From Deinococcus marmoris (GTDB taxonomy: Bacteria > Deinococcota > Deinococci > Deinococcales > Deinococcaceae): DNA of 64,000 bases. The stretch spans positions 1 to 64,000 of the forward strand of contig NZ_MSTI01000158.1 of the NCBI RefSeq assembly GCF_001949125.1, given 5' to 3'. This document shows, in pieces, positions 1 through 9,265 of this stretch. How positions within the stretch are numbered: position 1 is the stretch's first letter; each line of letters begins with the position of its first letter. Below the pieces are notes generated by a model that did not search any database, had not been told where the DNA came from, and worked only from the letters and a program-made list of their open reading frames with translations. The position numbers and the translations under genes are program-made.

Positions 1-309
1 TTTCGAGCCTCCCAGACCGCCATTCACCCTGAAACTGAATTGGTTGCCGATGCTGGCTATCAGGGCGTTCAACACCAACACCCGCTGTGCCATACACCGC
101 ACAAAGCGAGCAAGAAACGCAAGCTCACTCCGGCACAGAAAGCAGAAAATCTTCGACTGGCACGCTTCAGAATCGCTGTTGAGCATGTTATTCGTCGGCT
201 CAAGATTTTTCGAGTGTTGAAGGAAACGTATCGCCATCGGCGAAAGCGGTTCAGCCTCCGAGTCAACCTCATCGCCGCCATCTGCAACGCCACCGCTAAA
301 TGTGCCTGA
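1..309 (+). CDS. IS5-family DDE transposase, C-terminal part
   Basis: The reading frame is open from base 1, so the gene begins upstream of the window; about 102 residues remain. The piece contains the ADAGYQG segment with the second catalytic aspartate of the DDE triad (codon around 49). Further on is a helix rich in Arg/Lys with the glutamate of the third motif (residues VEHVIRRLKIFRVLKETYRH). Both are typical of IS5/IS427-like transposases (DDE_Tnp_4 type). The stop codon lies inside the presumed IS end. An IS4-group assignment is possible; a DDE transposase is near certain. Confidence 0.8.
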   Translation, partial: FRASQTAIHPETELVADAGYQGVQHQHPLCHTPHKASKKRKLTPAQKAENLRLARFRIAVEHVIRRLKIFRVLKETYRHRRKRFSLRVNLIAAICNATAKCA

Positions 310-325
310 CTTTCGCAAGAGGTCT
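1..325 (+). mobile_element. Right part of an IS5-type insertion sequence
   Basis: The left side is cut by the window edge. The element carries the transposase 3' end and appears to stop at about 325, where GACTTTCGCAAGAGGTCT (308-325) starts inside the transposase stop codon. This looks like a terminal inverted repeat, because IS elements of this group often end with the reverse complement of such a sequence. The gene fragment that follows opens directly at the presumed boundary. The other end lies outside the window, so the repeat and target duplication cannot be confirmed here. Confidence 0.6.
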
Positions 326-330
326 AAGCT

Positions 331-651
331 TTGCTACGCCTGGCCCATGACGCCAGCCCTCAAGCCGCTGTTAGCTCTCTCATCAGCATTTTCGAAGTTG
401 GGCTGGGGATTAAAGAAGACAGTTTCAACTGCACTGACGTCTTCTACAATCTGGAACATTTTATTCGGTCTTCTTCAGATGACAGGCGGCTTCCGCGCCT
501 CCCACTTGATCACGGGCGTACGGAAGTGATCTTCAAATATTACGGGCTGAAGGGCGGTGATTGGGAAGCCATGCCCATCCGGCCAGCAGAGTCGTGTGGA
601 GCCATCGTTGAACTTCTGCGGGCGTTGGAGATTGAAAGCCATCAGCCGTGA
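331..651 (+). pseudogene. Unknown protein, 5' end removed by the insertion sequence
   Basis: An open frame of 106 codons begins immediately beyond the IS end, with an in-frame stop at 325-327, and has no convincing ribosome site. Its residue mix (for example VGLGIKEDSFNC and IVELLRALEIE) looks like genuine coding sequence. It is best read as the C-terminal part of a host gene whose 5' part was lost or separated by the insertion. I do not recognise the family. An overlapping antisense frame (475-867) looks like a shadow. Confidence 0.4.
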
Positions 652-690
652 GTCAGGGTGCGTCACAATGTCCCCCATGAGGAACCCAAA

Positions 691-993
691 ATGGTAACGG
701 CCATCGTGATGGTGCAGGCGGACCGCCAGCGCGTGCAGGAGACCGCCGAGGCGCTGGCCGCCATCCCCGCCGTGCGCGAGGTCTACAGCGTGACCGGCGA
801 GTGGGACATCGTGGCGATCCTGAAACTGGCCGAGTATGACCAGCTCGACGACGTGGTGACCGGCCACCTGCGGAAGGTGGAAGGCATCGCCCGCACCCAG
901 ACCATGCTGGCCTTCCGCACCTACAACGATGCGCTACTCGATCAGGGCTTTGGGGTGGGGCTGGATGAGGGCCGGGCGAACGGAGGAGGCTAG
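691..993 (+). CDS. Stand-alone Lrp/AsnC ligand-binding (RAM) domain protein
   Basis: The product is 100 residues and consists only of the RAM (AsnC_trans_reg) domain, the part of Lrp/AsnC regulators that binds amino acids and forms ring oligomers. The N-terminal DNA-binding helix-turn-helix is absent. Typical features are the opening strand VTAIVMVQAD, the turn VYSVTGEWDIVAILKL and the final TQTMLAFRTY strand. ATG 691 was chosen over GTG 658 because GAGGAA lies 8-12 nt upstream and the RAM fold starts there. Such stand-alone domains are known and may modulate full-length Lrp proteins or act as sensors; the ligand is unknown. It lies 107 bp before the amidohydrolase gene on the same strand. 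Confidence 0.8.
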   Translation: MVTAIVMVQADRQRVQETAEALAAIPAVREVYSVTGEWDIVAILKLAEYDQLDDVVTGHLRKVEGIARTQTMLAFRTYNDALLDQGFGVGLDEGRANGGG

Positions 994-1087
994 GCGGCCT
1001 GTTCTCTGGTGTTCATCCGGTCAGTCTGAGCCGTCCCACATGAACGAATGGTTGCCGGGCGGGCTGACGGCGACGCTGCCTCCGCGC

Positions 1088-1093
1088 TAGGCT
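1088..1093 (+). promoter_or_regulatory. Leaderless -10 box (TAGGCT) of the M20 gene
   Basis: TAGGCT lies 6 nt before the ATG at 1100 and there is no Shine-Dalgarno sequence, matching the TANNNT arrangement of leaderless Deinococcus transcripts. It supports ATG 1100 as the start. Confidence 0.5.
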
Positions 1094-1099
1094 TGAGCC

Positions 1100-2278
<1,179 letters not shown>

Positions 2279-2282
2279 CGTA

Positions 2283-2729
2283 GTGCTGCCCGACGCCATC
2301 TCCCGGCAGATCATCGACGATCACGCGCGGCGGCCCCGGCACGTCGGGGAGTTGCCCGGTATCGTGGGCGTCTCGCGCGACAATCCGGGCTGCGGCGATC
2401 AGTTGACCGTCTGGGCCGATGTTCAGGAGGGGCGGATTGTTCAACTGACGTTTCAGGGGCGTGGCTGCGCGATCAGCCAGTCGGCGGCCAGCCTGATGAC
2501 GGTGATCTTGACTGGCAAAACGCTGGCTGAGGCGCAGCAGGTGGCTGCCGTCTACCGGAGTATGGTCATGGGCGAGGCAGAACCCGGTGCGTCGCTGGGC
2601 GACCTGCAAGCCCTGGCTGGGGTCAGCAAGTTGCATGCCCGCCGCAAGTGCGCGCTGCTGGCCTGGGACGCGCTGGCGGAGGCGCTGGACGGGGTCTCCG
2701 CTCAGGCGGGCGCTGGTTCGCCGTCCTGA
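2283..2729 (+). CDS. sufU: SufU-type iron-sulfur cluster assembly protein
   Basis: The 148-residue NifU-N-fold protein matches SufU, which in Gram-positive bacteria accepts persulfide sulfur from the cysteine desulfurase SufS using a zinc site. The conserved ligands are visible: Cys37 and Asp39 in NPGCGD, Cys62 in GRGCAIS, and Cys123 in RRKCALLAW. The SufU-specific stretch between the second and third cysteine is present, which separates it from IscU. The start is GTG 2283, 4 nt after the amidohydrolase stop, so the two are probably co-transcribed. No other suf genes are in the window. The 3' end overlaps the convergent cyclase gene by 28 bp. Confidence 0.9.
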   Translation: MLPDAISRQIIDDHARRPRHVGELPGIVGVSRDNPGCGDQLTVWADVQEGRIVQLTFQGRGCAISQSAASLMTVILTGKTLAEAQQVAAVYRSMVMGEAEPGASLGDLQALAGVSKLHARRKCALLAWDALAEALDGVSAQAGAGSPS

Positions 2730-3913
2730 AACAGTTCGGGGGTCAGGAGGGTTTCTTCATTCCGTTCCGCCTTGACCTCCGACAGTTCCACCCGGTTGCG
2801 GCCTCTGGCCTTGGCCGCGTACAGCGCGTCGTCGGCGCGAGAAACGCAGGCTTGCAGGCGCTCGCCAGCAATGACGGGGGCCACGCCCACGCTGATGGTC
2901 ACCTGTTGTTCGGGCGGCGCGTCACGGCTGCCGACAGCCCGGCGCAAGCGTTCGGCCACGGCCACGGCGTCATCCGCTGAAATGCCCACCAGGGCCACCA
3001 GAAACTCCTCGCCACCCCAGCGGCCCACGATGTCGTCTTCACGCAGATGCCGGGGTAGGGACCGGGCCACCTCCCGCAGCACCTCGTCCCCGACGTTGTG
3101 CCCCAGTCGGTCATTGATGCCCTTGAAATGATCGATATCGATCAGCAGCAACGCCGCCGGGTGGCCGCCCTCCACCCGCTCCAGCAGGGCATCCAGCAAA
3201 GGGTACAGCGCGTGGCGGTTATGCAGGCCGGTCAGGGCGTCGGTGTTGGCCATCCGGTGGGTCAACTCGAAGGCGCGGCGTTCCAGCACGAAATGCTCGC
3301 GGTACCACGACAGGCTACACAGCGTCGCCAGAGTAATGGCGCACAGCAGTTGCACCTGCCCCAGTCTCGCGGCCTGTGCAAAGGAAACCCCGCTCAGCGC
3401 CAGCATGGCCCAGGGCAGCAGCGCGCCCATGCCATAGAACGCGGCGGTCACCACGATGGCCCGGCGGTAATCCAGCATCAGGAAAGAGACGATGGAGACG
3501 ATCACCAGCAACCAGTACAGGTCCTCCAGGGAAGTCAGCATGGCCGGGCCGCCGATCAGCGGCGTCACCACCGCCCGCGCCAGAATCACCAGTCCGCAGA
3601 CCACCAGCGCCACCAGATAGACGACCTCAATGGGCCTGCGGGTATACAGCCAGTACAGATTCCACGACGACATGGCGAAAAAGAGCGGGTTGCTGAACAG
3701 GGTCACGGGGTCCGGGTGGGGCCTCAGCAGGTTCAGCGTCCAGATAGTTACCTGAACCAGCAGGCCCACGATGACAATGCCCATATAGATGCGGCGGCGC
3801 GTCTCGTCCCAGGTCTGGTGACGGCCCGGCAGGCCACCTGCCACAGGCAGGGCAGGCTTCATTCGGCGCTCGGCACGGGTCATGGGTTCGGTGAAGTCTG
3901 CCTGGAATGACAC
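2702..3913 (-). CDS. Membrane-bound GGDEF diguanylate cyclase
   Basis: The 403-residue protein is predicted to make cyclic di-GMP from two GTP. The N-terminal half (about residues 40-215) holds six or so hydrophobic segments and is a membrane sensor region with no named domain recognised. The C-terminal GGDEF domain (about 225-390) has [14 protein letters not shown] at its start, [14 protein letters not shown] for metal and nucleotide binding, and an intact active-site loop RWGGEEF, so it should be active. An RxxD inhibitory I-site is not obvious. The start is GTG 3913; an internal ATG (MTRAERR) is an alternative. It is convergent with sufU. Confidence 0.88.
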   Translation of the reverse strand: MSFQADFTEPMTRAERRMKPALPVAGGLPGRHQTWDETRRRIYMGIVIVGLLVQVTIWTLNLLRPHPDPVTLFSNPLFFAMSSWNLYWLYTRRPIEVVYLVALVVCGLVILARAVVTPLIGGPAMLTSLEDLYWLLVIVSIVSFLMLDYRRAIVVTAAFYGMGALLPWAMLALSGVSFAQAARLGQVQLLCAITLATLCSLSWYREHFVLERRAFELTHRMANTDALTGLHNRHALYPLLDALLERVEGGHPAALLLIDIDHFKGINDRLGHNVGDEVLREVARSLPRHLREDDIVGRWGGEEFLVALVGISADDAVAVAERLRRAVGSRDAPPEQQVTISVGVAPVIAGERLQACVSRADDALYAAKARGRNRVELSEVKAERNEETLLTPELFQDGEPAPA

Positions 3914-3995
3914 CGCAATGCTGGTAATTCTTCACATCAAGGATGGGGTTGAACGGCAGGTTGCCTCACTGGGGTGTTTCCTCAGTGGAGGAAGG

Positions 3996-4209
3996 CTGGG
4001 TGATGCAGCGATCTCTCTCATAAAAGCGATAATGCTGATAAAAACGGCGTTTTTAGCTTCTCTCCCCTTGCGGGGGACTGGTACAGCTCGCACCGCGAGA
4101 GGCTGGGAGGGGGGAACCGCAAACGCCGTCCCAGCGCGGCTAGAGAAAAATGACATTTGGCGAAAATCAGCGCAAAGCCAAACATGAGAGACTTGTCTGC
4201 ATCACCCAG
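3996..4209. repeat. MITE-like element, copy 1 (214 bp, 13-bp terminal inverted repeats)
   Basis: The element begins with CTGGGTGATGCAG (3996-4008) and ends with the exact reverse complement CTGCATCACCCAG (4197-4209). Its interior matches a second copy at 28383-28574 over most of its length. Shared landmarks include GGGAACCGCAAACGCCGTCC, AGAGAAAAATGACAT and ACATGAGAGACTTG. It has no coding capacity, as expected for a miniature inverted-repeat element moved by a transposase elsewhere. Its right end forms the stop codon of the LacI-family gene. Confidence 0.75.
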
Positions 4210-5416
4210 GTGGATGGAGGGGAGCGTCAGTCGTAGCCCTTGCCGCTGTGCTGCCACGCACCACCAGTCGGGTGGGCAGCCGGACATCCGGCGGGGTCTG
4301 GCCGCCCAGCAGTTCCAGCATGGCCTCGCCCACCCGTTGCCCCTTCTCGGACGTGGGCTGCCAGACGGTGGTCAGCTTCAGATCGGCGCTGCCCGGCAGA
4401 TCGTCGTAGCCGATGACGCTCAGGCGGTGTGGCACGCTCAGGCCCAGGGTCTGGGCGGCCCGCAGTGCCCCCTGCGCCAGCACGTCGCTCATGCACAGCA
4501 GTGCGGTGATCTCCGGCTCGGATCGCAGCAATTCCAGCGTGCAGGTCTCGCCGTCGCTGGGGGTGTTGCGCTCGGCCTCGGTCAGAAACAGCCGGGTTTC
4601 GGATGGCCCGGCGGCCAGCGCTTCACGGTAGCCGCGCAGCCGCTCGGCGGTGGGGTGGTAGGCCACCTGCCGTTCCCGCTCCGGCGTCACCGGGCCGCCG
4701 CCCTGCCGGGGACCGAGTTCCAGGCACAGCACCCCGATGTGGGTGTGGCCCAGGTCCATCAGGTGTCGCGCCGCCAGCCTTGCCCCCCCGGCGTCATCGA
4801 TCTGGACGCCGCTGGTCTGGGCGCGGTGGTCCTGTGCTGGCAGATCAGGCTGGTCCGCCAGTACAGGTTGATTGACAGACCCTGCTTGGTCCACAGGCAC
4901 AGGCTGATCGACAAGCACCGTGGGCATACTGCGCGCCATCACCGCACGCAGCAGTTCGCTGTCCTGCGCCGCGCTGTAGACGATCAGGCCGTCCACGCTG
5001 GCCCCCTGGACCGGGGCCAGCGGATCGGTCTGCGGGTCGCCGGGACTGGCCAGCAGCAGCAGATTCAGGGACGCGGCCTGAAGCGACTGCGCCAGACTGC
5101 CCAGGAACAGGGCGGCGGCTGGGTCGGCAAAGGCGTATTCCAGTGGCGCGTCGTACACCACGCCGATCACCCCGGTGCGCCCTCGCCGCAGACTGCGGGC
5201 CAGCGGATCGGGACCGCCGTAGCCCAACGTGCGCGCCGTGTCCAGCACCCGCTCCCGCAGCGCCGCCGAGAGCTGATCGGGGCGGTTGTAGGCGTTGCTG
5301 ACGGTGGCCACGCTGACGCCCAGGGCACGCGCCACCTCCCGCAGAGTGATGCGTCCACTGGACTGCGACGCCCTGGATGGTGACGCGCTGGATGGTGGCG
5401 CAGAACTGGAAGACAT
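4202..5416 (-). CDS. LacI/GalR-family transcriptional regulator
   Basis: The 404-residue regulator has an N-terminal LacI helix-turn-helix (residues 23-42, ITLREVARALGVSVATVSN) followed by a hinge. After that comes a periplasmic-binding-protein-like effector domain ending in the usual DDLPGSADLKLTTVWQP segment. ATG 5416 is preferred; a TTG nine codons upstream extends over the promoter region. Two oddities are visible. About 25 extra residues rich in repeated (V/L)(D/N/A)DQP units (near residues 180-210) interrupt the effector domain, and the TGA stop lies inside the terminal repeat of a MITE. The gene is divergent from an MFS transporter with a perfect palindrome between them, so it probably represses that transporter and itself. 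The effector is unknown. Confidence 0.88.
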   Translation of the reverse strand: MSSSSAPPSSASPSRASQSSGRITLREVARALGVSVATVSNAYNRPDQLSAALRERVLDTARTLGYGGPDPLARSLRRGRTGVIGVVYDAPLEYAFADPAAALFLGSLAQSLQAASLNLLLLASPGDPQTDPLAPVQGASVDGLIVYSAAQDSELLRAVMARSMPTVLVDQPVPVDQAGSVNQPVLADQPDLPAQDHRAQTSGVQIDDAGGARLAARHLMDLGHTHIGVLCLELGPRQGGGPVTPERERQVAYHPTAERLRGYREALAAGPSETRLFLTEAERNTPSDGETCTLELLRSEPEITALLCMSDVLAQGALRAAQTLGLSVPHRLSVIGYDDLPGSADLKLTTVWQPTSEKGQRVGEAMLELLGGQTPPDVRLPTRLVVRGSTAARATTDAPLHPPG

Positions 5417-5446
5417 CGTGCGGATAGAATACCCTACTTTCAAGGG

Positions 5447-5464
5447 ATCTGAATCGTTTCAGAT
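5447..5464. promoter_or_regulatory. LacI-type operator palindrome
   Basis: ATCTGAATCGTTTCAGAT has perfect 7-bp arms (ATCTGAA / TTCAGAT) around a 4-bp centre. It is close to the even-spaced GAA-NN-TTC operators of LacI/GalR regulators. It lies 31 bp upstream of the LacI start and 105 bp upstream of the MFS start, so it can control both promoters. Confidence 0.7.
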
Positions 5465-5568
5465 TTCAGGCTTGAGGGGCTGTGTAGGATCGCCCAACCC
5501 ATTTTTGAGGATATTTCGTTAATTTATTCACGTTCCCTCTCTTTTCCTGCTTCTGTCAAGGAGTCCGT

Positions 5569-6795
5569 ATGACCGTCCTTTCTCTCCAAACTGGCCGCGC
5601 CGAATCCGCCCGGCGCGCCGTCAGCCTGATCTTTCTGGTCAACGGCGCATTCTTCGCCACCTGGGCCGTAAACATTCCAGGGGTCCGCGACGCCCTCAGC
5701 CTCAGCGAGGCGCAGATCGGCGGGGCCTTGCTGGCGATTGGCCTGGGCGCGCTGATCACCATGCCCCTGACCGGCGGCTGGACGGCGCGCTACGGCAGCG
5801 GCCCGGTCACGCGCGTGGCCGTGGTGGCCTGCATGCTGTCGCTGGCCCTGCCGTTTCTGGCCCCTGGTTATCTGGGCGTGGTGCTGGGCCTGACCGTCAT
5901 GGGGGCCGCCAACGGCAGTTTGGACGTGGCCATGAACGCGCAGGGCGTGACGGTGGAGCAGGCCCTGAAACGCCCGGTCCTGAGCCGCCTGCACGCCTAT
6001 TTCAGTCTGGGCGGCGTGCTGGGCGCGGCCCTGGGAACCCTGCTGGTGGGCCGCGTGCCGATGCTGACGCATGTGCTGCTGGTGGTGGGCGTGACGACTG
6101 TGGCCGGGGTGCTGGCGGGCCGCCTGATGCTGCCGGACCCGCCTGTCACGCAGACGCAGGAAGCGGGGCAGGCTGCTCAGCCTTCGCGCCGCCGCATGGG
6201 GATCAGTTCCGCCGCGCTGCTGCTGGGCCTGCTGTGCTTTCTGGGCATGCTCTCGGAGGGGGCCAATTACGACTGGGCCGCGCTGTATTTCCGCGATGTG
6301 CTGGGGCAGGCGGGCGGCAACGCGGGCATCGGGTACACCGCCTTTGCCGTCACCATGACGCTGGGCCGCTGGTTCGGTGACCTTGCGCGCACCCGGCTGG
6401 GCGACGAGGCCATCGTGCGGGTGGGCGCGGCGGTTGCGGGTCTGGGTCTGGGCATCGCGCTGCTGGCGCAGGGTCCGGTGGTTGCCACAATCGGCTTCGC
6501 GCTGTCGGGCCTGGGCCTGAGCAACGTGGTGCCCGTGCTGTACGGCGCGGCGGGGCACGCGCTGGCCGGACGCGGCATCGCGCAGGTGGCCACCCTCGGC
6601 TACGGCGGCTTTCTGCTGGGGCCGCCGCTGATCGGCTTCGTGGCGCAGGAGGTGGGGCTGCGTCCGGCGCTGGGCGTGGCGCTGGCCGGGGCCGTGCTGG
6701 TGGCCCTGCTGGGCGGCTCAGCCTTCGCGCTGGTGCGGCGGCGCATCGGCGCGGGACCGGGTCAGGTGGTGGGTCAGAACAGTTCTCCCTCATGA
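5569..6795 (+). CDS. Major facilitator superfamily transporter (YbjJ-like)
   Basis: The 408-residue inner-membrane protein has about 12 hydrophobic segments, typical of MFS secondary transporters. The segment DVAMNAQGVTVEQ followed by SRLHAYFSLGGVLGA resembles the YbjJ subgroup (fucose-permease-like fold). AAGGAG lies 7 nt before ATG 5569. It is divergently transcribed from the LacI-type gene and shares its palindromic operator, so import or export of a small carbohydrate-like molecule is a fair inference; the substrate cannot be named. There is no clear terminator downstream. Confidence 0.85.
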   Translation: MTVLSLQTGRAESARRAVSLIFLVNGAFFATWAVNIPGVRDALSLSEAQIGGALLAIGLGALITMPLTGGWTARYGSGPVTRVAVVACMLSLALPFLAPGYLGVVLGLTVMGAANGSLDVAMNAQGVTVEQALKRPVLSRLHAYFSLGGVLGAALGTLLVGRVPMLTHVLLVVGVTTVAGVLAGRLMLPDPPVTQTQEAGQAAQPSRRRMGISSAALLLGLLCFLGMLSEGANYDWAALYFRDVLGQAGGNAGIGYTAFAVTMTLGRWFGDLARTRLGDEAIVRVGAAVAGLGLGIALLAQGPVVATIGFALSGLGLSNVVPVLYGAAGHALAGRGIAQVATLGYGGFLLGPPLIGFVAQEVGLRPALGVALAGAVLVALLGGSAFALVRRRIGAGPGQVVGQNSSPS

Positions 6796-7129
6796 GCGCG
6801 CGTTAAAGGTGCGAGTCCAGCAAGGATGTCAGTCCCATCAATCCCGGACAGGACGGCCATTTCATTTTTCTTCTGCCAAAGGAAAAACATCGGCTGACAA
6901 GGCTACTCTGCGTTCAGAAGGGGCTGGATCGTCCGTGCGACTCCCGTGAGGCTTTACCCAATCTTAAGGCGCGCGTTCATGTTGATCCAACCGGCTCCCG
7001 CCCGCTTATAGCTGGCCAGAAGGACAACATGGCGAAGGGGTCAATTTCTGAATGACTGGGCAGATCCACCCTTTTGCGTCCTTACTTTGCCCGCTTGTCC
7101 CCTCGCCTCTCACCCTTTGGAGGAAGACC
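6796..7129. other. Intergenic region before the ferritin-like gene
   Basis: No gene is seen. A near-perfect inverted repeat is present: CATGAGCGCGCG-TTAAAG at 6791-6808 and CTTAAGGCGCGCGTTCATG at 6963-6981. No confident -35/-10 pair is seen. The last 20 bp hold the ribosome site TTTGGAGGAAG of the next gene. Confidence 0.4.
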
Positions 7130-8080
7130 ATGAGCAACGAAATCAATGAGAAGACACTGAACCGCCGTAAATTCCTGGGAGCTGCTGGCGCTGTCGGCGC
7201 AGGCACGCTGCTGGCAAGCTGCGCGCCCGGCATGACCGGCGGCGCGATGGCGGCGGACAAGAAGCCCAACCTGGACGGCACCATCTTCAACTTCGCGCTG
7301 AACCTGGAGTACCTGGAAGCGGCCTTCTATCTGGCCGCCGTGGGCCGTCTGGAAGAGCTGGACGCGGTGGGCGGCGACAGCAGCAAGGTCATCCTGCCCG
7401 CAGGCTTTACCGGCAAGGGCGGCAAGGGCATCAAGTTCGAGTCGGCAGACGTGGCAGCCTACGCCAACGAAACCGCCTCCGACGAGCTGAACCACGTCCG
7501 CATCATCCGCACGGTGCTGGGCAAGGGCGCTGTGGCCCAGCCGATGATCGATCTCGGCCCGGCCTTCCTGGCGGCGGGCAACGCAGCTTCGGGCGGCGCG
7601 ATCACCGGCTTTAACCCCTTTGCCAACGATCTGTTCTTCCTGCACGGCGCGTTCATCTTTGAAGACGTGGGCGTCACCGCTTACAAGGGCGCAGCCCGCT
7701 TCCTGTCCGATACCTCGGCGGGCGGCAACCTGGAAAATGCCGCTGGCATCCTGGCCGTCGAGGCCTATCACGCCGGTATGATCCGCACCCTGCTCTACCA
7801 GCAGCGCAACACCCAGGTCACCCCGGCCCTCAAGGTCAGTGACGTGGTGGCCGCGATCAGCAACCTGCGCGACGCCGTGGACGGAGCCAGCGACGACGAT
7901 CAGGGCATCCTGGACGCAGCGGGCGGCTCGAACATCGTGCTGGCCGACGCCAACTCCATTGCGTTTAGCCGCACCCCCCGTCAGGTGGGCAACATCGTCT
8001 TCCTGAAGGTGGACGCGGTCAAGGGCGGATTCTTCCCCGAAGGCCTGAACGGCGACTTCGCCGCGATTCTGGCCCTGTAA
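7130..8080 (+). CDS. Tat-exported ferritin-like domain protein (desiccation-related PCC13-62 type)
   Basis: The 316-residue protein opens with a twin-arginine signal (NRRKFLG, residues 11-17), a hydrophobic stretch and a lipobox-like LLASC ending at Cys31, so it is probably exported folded and may be lipid-anchored. The mature part is a ferritin-like four-helix domain of the type found in plant desiccation-related proteins. Carboxylate/His motifs sit in [18 protein letters not shown] and [10 protein letters not shown], with VEAYHAGMIR in the last helix. ATG 7130 has GGAGGAAG just upstream. A paralogue lies at 29843-30751 with nearly identical core motifs. Metal binding or stress protection is inferred from the family, not shown. 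Confidence 0.88.
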   Translation: MSNEINEKTLNRRKFLGAAGAVGAGTLLASCAPGMTGGAMAADKKPNLDGTIFNFALNLEYLEAAFYLAAVGRLEELDAVGGDSSKVILPAGFTGKGGKGIKFESADVAAYANETASDELNHVRIIRTVLGKGAVAQPMIDLGPAFLAAGNAASGGAITGFNPFANDLFFLHGAFIFEDVGVTAYKGAARFLSDTSAGGNLENAAGILAVEAYHAGMIRTLLYQQRNTQVTPALKVSDVVAAISNLRDAVDGASDDDQGILDAAGGSNIVLADANSIAFSRTPRQVGNIVFLKVDAVKGGFFPEGLNGDFAAILAL

Positions 8081-8132
8081 ACCTGATTTCCGCGCTCCTG
8101 TTCGCTGTCATCCTCCCTTGACCGCGTCCGGG

Positions 8133-8180
8133 AGAAAAGAGTGCCCTGACCCTGTAATGGGGGCCGGGCGCTCTCTTTTG
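8133..8180 (+). terminator. Terminator-like hairpin after the ferritin-like gene
   Basis: GAAAAGAGTGCCC (8133-8145) pairs imperfectly with GGGCGCTCTCTTTTG (8166-8180), giving an A-tract/T-tract-bounded stem. It lies 53 bp after the stop. Confidence 0.55.
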
Positions 8181-8215
8181 TCTGTCGGTTTTGCCGGGAC
8201 AGACCTGCACGCCCC

Positions 8216-8244
8216 TTGACAGTTGCCAGACTCGCCAGTAAAGT
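8216..8244 (+). promoter_or_regulatory. Sigma-A promoter of tRNA-Leu(CAG)
   Basis: TTGACA (8216-8221), a 17-bp spacer and TAAAGT (8239-8244) form a strong promoter about 70 bp upstream of the mature tRNA 5' end. Confidence 0.75.
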
Positions 8245-8314
8245 AACTGAGCCTTCCGAAACGCCCCCACGGGCGCGGCTACCAAGCGGGAGGGCAGTAT
8301 CAGACGAGTAGGTT

Positions 8315-8400
<86 letters not shown>

Positions 8401-8414
8401 CAGAGCAGGAAAGG

Positions 8415-8446
8415 AAAGCCCCCGATCGAGATGTCGGGGGCTTTTT
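8415..8446 (+). terminator. Rho-independent terminator of tRNA-Leu(CAG)
   Basis: AAAGCCCCCGA pairs with TCGGGGGCTTT, followed by further Ts; the loop is 8 nt. It starts 15 bp after the CCA end. Confidence 0.85.
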
Positions 8447-8485
8447 CTATGTGCTGCTCCTATGTGCTGCGAAAGACAGTGCGTG

Positions 8486-9265
8486 TCAGCGCTTCAGTGC
8501 GGGGTCCAGAAAAGCCGCCACGGCGTCGCGCATGCCCTGGCTGGTGTAGTGGCCCACGCCTGCGAAGATTAGTTCCTGGAAGAGGTCCGGCTGCCCTGCC
8601 TGCCTGTATGCCGCTCTCAAAGCCCCGGCAGTGGGTTCATGGTTCGCGCCGGGTGGGAAAGTCGGGTCGTGGTCCCCGCTGGCCAGCAGCAGCGGTGTGG
8701 GCGCAAAGTCGTCCGCGTGGGTGTTGGGGCGATTGGCCTCCAGAAACGCCCTGATCTCCGGCTCTCCGACTTCTGGCTCGTTCCACACGCCCGAGGTGAT
8801 CAGCGCCGCCACCTTCTCGATCCGTCTCTCGGTGCGCGCCAGCGTCAGCGCCACGTAGCCGCCCATGCTGGAGCCGACAGCGAAGGTGGGCAGCGGGCCG
8901 TGGAGTTCGGTCAGTGCGTCCAGCAGGGCCGGAGCCTCGGCCACCGAGCGGCGCACACTTTCCCAGACATATTCGCGGGCGTTCAGGCCGGGCGGGGTGT
9001 CGGCCAGGCGTTCGCCGTGCAGGGGCGCGTCGGGAATGACTACCGCCATGCCGCGCGTCGCCAGTTCGGAATACACGCCCAGCTTGCCCTCCTTGGCGGC
9101 CCAGGCCCCGTGGTAGACGAGGCAGACCGCACGTACCGCCTCGCCTTCCGGCGGAAGCTCCAGCAGGCAGGGAATCCCGGCCAGCACCCTACGCTCGACG
9201 CGGTAAGGCAGACCGTTCGCTGTGGGTGCGGCGTGTGGATCACTGGGGTTAAAGGGACGGCTCAT
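8486..9265 (-). CDS. Alpha/beta-hydrolase (esterase-like)
   Basis: The 259-residue cytoplasmic protein has the alpha/beta-hydrolase fold: VYHGAW for the oxyanion loop, the nucleophile elbow GSSMGG, the acid residue region ASGDHDPTFP, and a catalytic histidine in GVGHY. It resembles the dienelactone-hydrolase/prolyl-oligopeptidase-type small esterases; the substrate is unknown. The start ATG 9265 has GGAGG 6 nt upstream. The first 4 bases overlap the end of the methyltransferase gene, so it is the last cistron of the 11143-8486 run on the minus strand. Confidence 0.82.
   Translation of the reverse strand: MSRPFNPSDPHAAPTANGLPYRVERRVLAGIPCLLELPPEGEAVRAVCLVYHGAWAAKEGKLGVYSELATRGMAVVIPDAPLHGERLADTPPGLNAREYVWESVRRSVAEAPALLDALTELHGPLPTFAVGSSMGGYVALTLARTERRIEKVAALITSGVWNEPEVGEPEIRAFLEANRPNTHADDFAPTPLLLASGDHDPTFPPGANHEPTAGALRAAYRQAGQPDLFQELIFAGVGHYTSQGMRDAVAAFLDPALKR

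Noticed and set aside
4157..5383. Long open frame (408 codons) on the plus strand across the LacI-type gene
   Set aside because: Gln/His/Arg-rich translation with no family features, fully antisense to a well-supported regulator; typical GC-rich shadow.
5524..6558. 344-codon minus-strand frame over the MFS gene
   Set aside because: Composition (Gln/His/Arg/Ala) is that of an antisense shadow.
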